A stretch of 13,477 nt of DNA from Tubulinosema ratisbonensis. Its lineage: Eukaryota; Microsporidia; Tubulinosematidae. The stretch spans positions 1 through 13,477 of the forward strand of contig RCSS01000140.1 in assembly GCA_004000155.1 (NCBI GenBank). Direction: 5' to 3'. Of this stretch, positions 8,100 to 13,477 are shown one piece after another (position 1 is the first letter of the stretch; every line of letters begins with the position of its first letter). The position numbers were made by a program, and so were the translations under genes. Under the pieces are notes generated by a model. That model was not told the origin of the DNA, searched no databases, and was given only the letters and a program-made list of their open reading frames with translations.

Positions 8100-9029
8100 T
8101 CATTCAGTTTCTTGACCAAAGAAATGCTTCAAACAATAAATTATTGCTATTTTAAGCGATATAAATAATTTCGATGACGAATATGAATAAAATTTGGGAT
8201 CAACATATAGTTGTACGGTATATAACATATCACATCCTTCTTTAATGGTATTAAAATTAAATCTATGTGATTTCCATTGTGAAATAGCTTCCTTAATTTC
8301 TTTTAAACCAAAAGCAAGTTGCGATTCTGAAACTTTTAAAAGATCCGGCCTTGATAAACATTCTTTATCTTTGAATCCAATAAAAACCTGAGTTAAAAAA
8401 CATACATAACCAGCAAAAAACGCTCCGTTTTTCATATCATTATCAAAATTTTCGCATACAATCTCTGCAATTTTTTCAAGAACTTCATCTTTTACGGCAG
8501 AATTCCGCAATTTTTTCTGTTTTTTGAACCATGTTATGATTTTATTTTTGTAATCTTCTTGGTCATCGTTTAAAATGATTTCTTTTTGTAAATTAGGATC
8601 ACTTTCTAACAATGCATAGTTATTTTGATAAGATGCTGTATCTCTAGCCATTCTATTTTGATTTCTTTGTAGCAAATAATCTGTACGAATTTTTAAGAAG
8701 TAATTTTGGTCACGTGAATGGCATAAGGGTGGGTTTCTTGGTACTTCGTAACGTATTGCTGGGAAAGGTCCGGATTGGCTATCGTTCTGTACACACCATG
8801 AAATTGGATGTCTAAATCCACGACATGTGCATTCGAACGGCGAAATATGCATAGATAGATTATTTTGAGCACGTGAATGAGAACATTCAGGTGTCGAAAA
8901 GGTGTTAGGATTGTGTGTAAATGTTGTACGATCAAAACTTCTTACTCTCCATATCGGATTATCATGAATACGACTTGCTTTAATTCTTGTAACTAAGCAG
9001 ATAAATTGAAAACAATGATTTAACATCAT
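8100..9029 (-). CDS. Putative secreted family protein, member 3
   Basis: Unknown function, 309 residues. Start at 9029 (ATGATG) with CCC 2 nt upstream (plus GGG at 9032-9034). MMLNHCFQFICLVTRIKAS is a plausible signal peptide. Residues about 20-150 form a Cys-, Asn- and Ser-containing variable region with two related motifs, CSHSRAQNN (49-57) and CHSRDQNY (103-110), encoded by an 18-base near-repeat (8862-8879 and 8703-8720, two mismatches). The C-terminal domain aligns with member 2: KIITWFKKQKKLRN (163-176), DEVLEKIAEIV (181-191), FFAGYVCFLTQVFIGF (204-219), WKSHRFNFNTIKEG (252-265) and a hydrophobic end SLKIAIIYCLKHFFGQE (291-307), matching member 2's FKLTTLLCLKYFFEKQ. Membership is clear from order and spacing, though overall identity is low. 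The Cys-rich leader-plus-middle fits an extracellular protein; that is inference. Confidence 0.85.
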   Translation of the reverse strand: MMLNHCFQFICLVTRIKASRIHDNPIWRVRSFDRTTFTHNPNTFSTPECSHSRAQNNLSMHISPFECTCRGFRHPISWCVQNDSQSGPFPAIRYEVPRNPPLCHSRDQNYFLKIRTDYLLQRNQNRMARDTASYQNNYALLESDPNLQKEIILNDDQEDYKNKIITWFKKQKKLRNSAVKDEVLEKIAEIVCENFDNDMKNGAFFAGYVCFLTQVFIGFKDKECLSRPDLLKVSESQLAFGLKEIKEAISQWKSHRFNFNTIKEGCDMLYTVQLYVDPKFYSYSSSKLFISLKIAIIYCLKHFFGQETE

Positions 9030-9031
9030 AT

Positions 9032-9034
9032 GGG
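9032..9034 (-). promoter_or_regulatory. CCC start-proximal motif of member 3
   Basis: CCC on the coding strand, 2 nt before the first ATG of the ATGATG start (acccatATGATG). Same arrangement as members 1 and 2, although the surrounding flank is not obviously homologous to theirs. Confidence 0.55.
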
Positions 9035-9179
9035 TAATCTAAAATTTTTACTCATTTATATTTTTAATTTTAGTTCTAAGAATTATTTTTTTGATAAATA
9101 ACAAATATTTAGCAGTAAAATATTTATATTTGATTATCAATGATGTTTTTATCGTTCTTATGAGTATTGTTTTGTGGTT

Positions 9180-9213
9180 ATTTTTTGATTTTTTAGAGAT
9201 ATAATCAAAAAAT
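9180..9213. other. 11-bp inverted repeat between members 4 and 3
   Basis: attttttgatt (9180-9190) is followed after 12 bases by aatcaaaaaat (9203-9213), a perfect 11-bp inverted repeat. It lies in the 313-bp spacer, about 150 bp upstream of the member 3 start and about 130 bp past the member 4 stop. It could be a protein-binding palindrome or an RNA 3' hairpin, but the A+T content makes chance quite possible. Nothing else is evident in the spacer. Confidence 0.35.
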
Positions 9214-9342
9214 TAAAAGATTTTCTTCAAAGATGGATAAATTACCCAATACAAAATCAAAATATTAGATTTTGAAAAATATTTAATAAAGAATAATTTA
9301 TTAATCTTTTTATTCAACTATATTATAAATTTAGAAAATACT

Positions 9343-10446
9343 TTAATATATCCATAATTGGCTTATGATTTTTGATACATTCGATTTGAACGAAAGAACA
9401 TAATTTTCTCTGTTCGCATCAGTTGAACTAATCGAGATCACATTCCCAATCTCACAACACAATTCAATAGCCTCGTATACAGTATTAGCTCTTAAATTAA
9501 GTCTTTTGAATTGTTCTAACTCATTTTTTAAAATTTTAACATTTAATGGTATTTCTCTTTCTCTGCCTAAGCGTAATTTATCTTCAAATATTCGTATACA
9601 ATTACCAGTTACTAAAAAGTTTCGAGAGATAAAACAATAAAGAGCAAAAAAGATTCCTATTTTTACTTGATCATCTTCCAAACTATCAAAAATTATACGA
9701 CAAACTAGTTCAACACTCATGTGTTTCATATCAACTTTAATTTTTTCTCTTCTTTTTTTCAAAATTTGTAAAATTTTTTGATAAAAATCATTTTTAGAGT
9801 ATACACTGATTTTCATATAAAAATAAACAAAAAACTCATCTGTTTCCTTCGGAGGCAAAATAGCAATCTCAAATGACTTACCTAGCATTGTTCTTAATGA
9901 TATTAAATCTAATCCTTTTGTTTGTGCATCAGGTAGGACAAAAAATTCAAATTTACTTTTTTGTTGAGATAATCTATGAGAAGGTAAAGGATTTTTTGTG
10001 GGTGAACAAGGAGTAGGGGTTGTGTGTTTTAATCGTTGATCATTTAAATTTTCATAATTCTGATTGTGTGAAGGACACCAACAAGTTGCTTGTGGTGGTA
10101 GACGATTATCAAATTGATTGAAATGATCTGATTTATCACCTGGTTTTAATAAAGTATCGAAAGAAGCAATCTTCGCGATTCTTTGACTCGGATTTTCTCC
10201 ATGAACTTGAGAAACATCCCAACAAGTAGAAGGGAAATTGCTAGTAAAATCAAATTCATGTGTATCTTGTAAACCACTAGCTGACGTTTGATGATATCTT
10301 TGTGCTGAATTGTGTACATTCACTGGTCTTTGATCATAACTGTCAACCAATTTATATGTATCACTTTGTTTGTGTTGTGAATAAAAATCAAATAGACTAC
10401 ATTTTATGACAAGAATGTAAGTTTGTAATAGAATTATTAGACCCAT
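9343..10446 (-). CDS. Putative secreted family protein, member 4 (divergent)
   Basis: Unknown function, 367 residues, the longest member. The start at 10446 gives MGLIILLQTYILVIKCSL, the best signal peptide in the window. It lacks a CCC motif just upstream; the sequence before ATG is A/T only and the next codon is GGT. Residues about 20-165 are low-complexity, rich in Ser, Gln, Asn, His and Pro, with CWDVSQVHGEN (75-85) and CWCPSHNQNYEN (122-133); the latter echoes the CHSRDQNY motif of member 3. Residues about 165-220 have no counterpart in the others. The family domain follows: KILQILKKRREKI (224-236), SVELVCRIIFDSLEDDQ (244-260), IGIFFALYCFISRNF (263-277), FKRLNLRANTVYEA (313-326), with Leu-Glu-Gln where others have the W-K pair. 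The LKKRR stretch is closest to member 5. The array order and shared domain support common descent despite strong divergence. Confidence 0.8.
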   Translation of the reverse strand: MGLIILLQTYILVIKCSLFDFYSQHKQSDTYKLVDSYDQRPVNVHNSAQRYHQTSASGLQDTHEFDFTSNFPSTCWDVSQVHGENPSQRIAKIASFDTLLKPGDKSDHFNQFDNRLPPQATCWCPSHNQNYENLNDQRLKHTTPTPCSPTKNPLPSHRLSQQKSKFEFFVLPDAQTKGLDLISLRTMLGKSFEIAILPPKETDEFFVYFYMKISVYSKNDFYQKILQILKKRREKIKVDMKHMSVELVCRIIFDSLEDDQVKIGIFFALYCFISRNFLVTGNCIRIFEDKLRLGREREIPLNVKILKNELEQFKRLNLRANTVYEAIELCCEIGNVISISSTDANRENYVLSFKSNVSKIISQLWIY

Positions 10447-11024
10447 AATTTTTTTTTGTTTTTTCTTAAATATAAATTTTTCTTATATTTTTATAAATTC
10501 TTAGATCTAAATTAAAAATTTTTTTCGTAAATTTTCTACAAATTAAGTATTTTATTTTGATTCTATTTAAATTTATTATCATTTAAACAATTTTATCAAA
10601 GATTTGTTTAAAATGAAAATATCAATAAAAAATTGATTTAATAGGGGTTCAAAATATTTTTTTAGTAAAAGAATAATTTATGAATTAAATAGATAAAAAA
10701 AGTATATAATTTAAAGACTTTTTTTAATCAACATAAAAATGCGAAGAATTAAAATGTTTGAAATCATTTTTATTTTTTACAGTAACAAAAGTTTACTATT
10801 TTATTCTTCTTTCATAAAAAATTATATATATTTTAATTTAAAATTATATATAAATATTATCATATTAATTAAATAATATTTGAATATCTTAAATGACGCC
10901 AGATGGTTTAAAAATAACGATCGGGTTTCACAGTAAAGAAATGAAGTTTTCTTGAAAATAACCTGGTTTTTAAAAATATTCACATATACCATACATGCAA
11001 AATTTTTATAAATTTAGTTGATTA

Positions 11025-11276
11025 TTAGATAACAATTGATAAATCAGCGTGGCGAAGCAATACAAGGATGTATTTTATAGTAATTTTTTGTTTCTGTTTA
11101 ATAAATTTTTTTCGAGAATCAAGTAATCGTACATCATTAACATCAAGAAACATAATAGAATATTCAATACCCAGACAATTTATGGCATTGTGATATCTCC
11201 TAACAGTTTTTAATACAATTAAAATATTAAAAAGTAATATCCAATGGTAAATTTTAGCAATCCGAAATCGGGTAAG
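11025..11276 (-). other. Stop-free frame without a proper start, possible element remnant
   Basis: 83 codons open from just after a TAA (plus 11277-11279) to a stop at 11025-11027, beginning LTRFRIAKIYHWILL and including LGIEYSIMFLDVNDVRLLDS. The first ATG is about halfway along. Its beginning lies in repeat copy B, and the matching part of copy A reads LTNLATQKIPWIVYQ in the same relative frame, so it may be a coding remnant of the repeated element. No family recognised. Confidence 0.35.
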
Positions 11277-11570
11277 TTAAAATAATAATCCTAGTAGATG
11301 AAACAATGCTTAATTTCTAAGTTAAAATTCATAGAGGCAAAGTACCATTAATTAAAATCGATTTTCTTTTTTTTTGTTGCCTAAGGATGGAAAATCCATT
11401 CGAAGATTTTTCGTTACACCTTAACGATTATTTACATATTGTCGATACAAATGCTTACAACAGAAAAAATTTGTTGTAATCACTACAAATTAGAAAGAGA
11501 GGGTAATTGTTACTATTATTTGCAGTCATGTTGCTAGCACAGCATTATATGGATTGCCGAGTACTATTCT
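11230..11570 (-). repeat. Dispersed repeat copy B, inverted relative to copy A
   Basis: Reverse complement matches about 2775-3205; the core is 11370-11416, with a hairpin counterpart at 11457-11477 and a ggattgcc block near 11551. The conserved blocks keep the same order in both copies but the spacing differs by indels, and all frames are broken. Copies A and B flank the whole minus-strand gene array in opposite orientation. Confidence 0.6.
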
Positions 11571-12149
11571 TTACAGAAAATGATAGTTTTAAACATTATT
11601 ATTACGCAGCTTATCCCAAAAATAATTTCCTAATAACAAAACCAGAATCAATAATAAAATGTCAAGTCTTTTTATATCTAGTTAAAGTTAGAAATAAAGT
11701 AAAAATTGTTAACTAAGAAAAGAAAGGATTTTTATAAGTTTCGATTTAAATTCATAATAGAATAAAATTTTAAAGTTATATTTTAAGAATACAAAATATA
11801 ATTAAGTATTTAATATATAAATACATTTTAGATTTTACCAAATTAAATTTAAAAAAAATAGAACCGATTTACATCACTTTATTTTTTAAAATAGCAATTT
11901 ATCAACTTTTAAATTTTACCTTCGAGAATAAAAAAAAGGTCTTTTAAAATTTTTATGGTCAATATTTTGTTAGTTTAGTAATACCATATTAGAGAAATTA
12001 AATTATTTGGGTAAAAAATAAATATTTTTTTATTTAAAAACGTTTCTCATTTATTTAGTAAATTAGATAAATTCATTTAAAAAAATATTATTTTATAAAC
12101 CATAAGAGAAAAGTATTGAACTTAAATTTTTATACTAAAAACTGAAAAT

Positions 12150-12362
12150 CTAATTATCAATTTCTGTTAAAAAACACATATCTAAATAAGTTGACGATTG
12201 AAATGCCTCAAAATGGCCTTCGGCTTTACAAGCTAAAGTACTATCAGATAGCCTTTTCGCCAAAGCAACCAATATTTTCCACGCTTCCAGATAAGTGTCA
12301 AAACTAAAATTGAATCTTTTCCATGTTTTAAGATCAGTTACTAGTTTTTGTTCTGTTAGGTC
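12150..12362 (-). pseudogene. C-terminal fragment of member 5, inverted duplicate
   Basis: 70 codons plus a TAG stop (12150-12152), starting at DLTEQKLVTDL and ending FLTEIDN. Positions 12362-12175 are identical, base for base, to the reverse complement of 13290-13477 (188 bp checked by hand). Similarity stops abruptly at the N at 12363; upstream sequence is unrelated to that before 13290. The fragment shows how the fifth family gene, cut by the window edge, would end: eight more residues after its last complete codon. Perfect identity beside an N-rich gap suggests a very recent duplication or an assembly or library artefact. Confidence 0.8.
12175..12362 (-). repeat. 188-bp perfect inverted repeat, left arm
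   Basis: Reverse complement of 13290-13477 with no mismatch over the visible overlap. The right arm runs off the window, so the true length may be greater. Arms are separated by 927 bp containing many Ns and most of member 5. Confidence 0.95.
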
Positions 12363-12674
12363 NAATAAAAGCATTNTNTAGATTTTATNACANAATATTT
12401 ATTTCANNATNNTATTTNAAAAGTCNAATCAAAAAAATTTNAGAACTTAAAATNTTTAATTAGAAAAAAATTNAGAGCCTAGTAANTNATTTNTAGAGTT
12501 TAGGTNGNGGTANACATTTTTAATGAAACNTNNACCNTAANAGTAAACAAACATANTTTTGATTTTTNNNAAATAAATTCTNTTTTTAGCTNANAAATNT
12601 ANTTCTNTTATCAAATATTTTGCGATAAGAATTTTCTAAATNTAAAATATTTGNATTATAATNTTACCCTCTTG
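12363..12674. other. N-rich, low-quality spacer before member 5
   Basis: Dozens of isolated Ns among A/T-rich sequence, typical of uncertain base calls rather than a sized scaffold gap. No gene visible. It includes the presumed promoter of the gene starting at 12675. Structure here should be treated with caution. Confidence 0.7.
12667..12669 (+). promoter_or_regulatory. CCC start-proximal motif of member 5
   Basis: CCC on plus, 5 nt before the ATG at 12675 (ccctcttgATG). Same type of signal as at members 1-3, here on the opposite strand. Confidence 0.5.
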
Positions 12675-13477
12675 ATGTTATTTTTAATTTTTAACTGGTT
12701 ACTTCATAATACTTGCTCTTATCCAATTACCACAATTGTACCAATAAACCCTGTGCAACAATATCAACTAGTGTATACGCCAATTTATTTTGCTCCTGCA
12801 ATACCTCAACCAAGTGTATGCTATTATATTCCAAATCAAAATAATGATGTAGTTGCACCGCCTGTCAATGAACAATACACCGTTTTATCAATCTCACGAG
12901 CTCTACCAAACGAAGATTCAAAAACAACATTAGAGTTGCTCGAACAGATGTTACACCCAACAAAAATAAACTATCCTCCAAGTTTTTACGATACATACAT
13001 GCAAAAATCTATATACACCAAAAAAATAACATTACTAAATGACAAAAAGAAATTCAATAATAAAATGATAAATATGTTAAAAAAACGCAGGAAATTCTTG
13101 GANTCTCAAATATATNATCTTCGAGAANCCCAAATAGTCAAGGTNATTTTAGAAAATCTTGAATTNGATGAAAAACAATGTATTATGTTTTTACTCTATT
13201 TTGGTTTTGTATACAGAGGTATGAGCAAAAGTAATAATTCATTTAGAATCGAAAATGATTATTTAATTATTAGAAAAGAGATCGCAACTGACCTAACAGA
13301 ACAAAAACTAGTAACTGATCTTAAAACATGGAAAAGATTCAATTTTAGTTTTGACACTTATCTGGAAGCGTGGAAAATATTGGTTGCTTTGGCGAAAAGG
13401 CTATCTGATAGTACTTTAGCTTGTAAAGCCGAAGGCCATTTTGAGGCATTTCAATCGTCAACTTATTTAGATATGTG
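12675..13477 (+). CDS. Putative secreted family protein, member 5, 3'-partial
   Basis: Unknown function. 267 complete codons before the window edge; the inverted copy at 12150-12362 implies about 275 residues in total. The ATG at 12675 has CCC 5 nt upstream. MLFLIFNWLLHNTCS is a hydrophobic leader. Residues about 16-65 are Pro/Tyr/Gln-rich (VYTPIYFAPAIPQPSVCYY). From about 125 the family domain appears: KMINMLKKRRKFL (130-142), IVKVILENLE.DEK (154-167), CIMFLLYFGFVYRGM (169-183), TDLKTWKRFNFSFDTYLEAWKI (214-235). The first of these resembles member 4 and the W-K-x-F block resembles members 2 and 3, bridging the divergent ends of the family. Five Ns in the coding sequence (around 13103-13166) blank a few residues but do not break the frame. 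It is the only member on the plus strand. Confidence 0.8.
   Translation, partial: MLFLIFNWLLHNTCSYPITTIVPINPVQQYQLVYTPIYFAPAIPQPSVCYYIPNQNNDVVAPPVNEQYTVLSISRALPNEDSKTTLELLEQMLHPTKINYPPSFYDTYMQKSIYTKKITLLNDKKKFNNKMINMLKKRRKFLXSQIYXLREXQIVKXILENLEXDEKQCIMFLLYFGFVYRGMSKSNNSFRIENDYLIIRKEIATDLTEQKLVTDLKTWKRFNFSFDTYLEAWKILVALAKRLSDSTLACKAEGHFEAFQSSTYLDM
13290..13477 (+). repeat. 188-bp perfect inverted repeat, right arm
   Basis: Last part of member 5 within the window. It is identical to the reverse complement of 12175-12362. The match begins sharply at gacctaac and runs off the window. Confidence 0.95.

Larger units (their letters stand above)
10447..12149. other. Gene-free region with repeat copy B
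   Basis: No convincing intact gene in 1.7 kb. The left part (10447-10900) is extremely A+T-rich and presumably holds the promoter of the gene starting at 10446. The middle has a stop-free minus frame at 11025-11276 and repeat copy B (about 11230-11570). A short plus frame at 11507-11716 lies mostly beyond the repeat and looks like fortuitous or element-derived sequence. From about 11720 to 12149 the sequence is A/T-rich with no recognisable feature. Confidence 0.55.

Noticed and set aside
11461..11580. Pogo/Tigger-type (DDE_1) transposase reading of repeat copy B
   Set aside because: KERVIVTIIC followed by a loose IVDTNAYN block looked suggestive, but spacing is too short, frames shift, and the other copy does not support it. 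The opposite strand also gives protein-like stretches, so the class is left open.
11507..11716. 69-residue plus ORF
   Set aside because: Partly within repeat copy B, whose counterpart in copy A has no open frame; starts at a non-ATG codon; no recognisable product.
1..13477. tRNA, rRNA or CRISPR array
   Set aside because: No cloverleaf-like arms with a TTCGANT-type loop, no rRNA-like conserved stretches and no regularly spaced repeats were seen on either strand.

Overview
The window is very A+T-rich, densely punctuated with stop codons and free of visible introns. It most resembles a contig from a large, repeat-laden microsporidian genome. The best evidence is a CCC trinucleotide 2 to 5 nt before the chosen ATG of four of the five related genes; a CCC-like signal next to the start codon is a known microsporidian feature. 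The genes read in the standard code, and there is a decayed Mutator-like (MULE) transposase, a class found in several microsporidia. I see no bacterial features (no Shine-Dalgarno sites, operons or IS elements). Species cannot be named.

Layout. (a) 3-1517, plus strand: a long unrecognised all-helical ORF, open at the left edge. (b) 1518-3859: gene-free and repeat-rich, with a degenerate direct repeat (about 1576-1654 and 2241-2310) and repeat copy A (about 2775-3205). Copy A has an inverted relative, copy B (about 11230-11570), on the far side of the gene cluster. (c) 3860-10446: four minus-strand genes of one fast-evolving family (3860-4780 broken by one stop; 6725-7681; 8100-9029; 9343-10446). 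A dead MULE (about 5020-6736) lies between the first two. (d) 10447-12149: gene-free, with repeat copy B and a short orphan open frame. (e) 12150-12362: a minus-strand C-terminal fragment, then an N-rich stretch, then a fifth family member on the plus strand from 12675 to the window end. The fragment is a perfect 188-bp inverted copy of the end of that fifth gene.

Family. The five proteins share a hydrophobic, probably secretory, N-terminus, a hypervariable polar or Pro/Ser/Gln-rich middle and a C-terminal helical domain of about 140-150 residues. That domain has a recurring pattern: a basic Lys-rich helix, an Ile-rich helix ending in an acidic [E/D]xD step, a hydrophobic xFxxYxxF segment, W-K-x(2)-F/L (WK missing in one member), an aromatic or Leu-rich step, and [NDT]-[TS]-x(2)-[EG]. 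I recognise no named domain. The plain reading is a locally expanded, lineage-specific family of secreted proteins of unknown function, remodelled by duplication, mutation and transposons. This cluster is the main discovery candidate.
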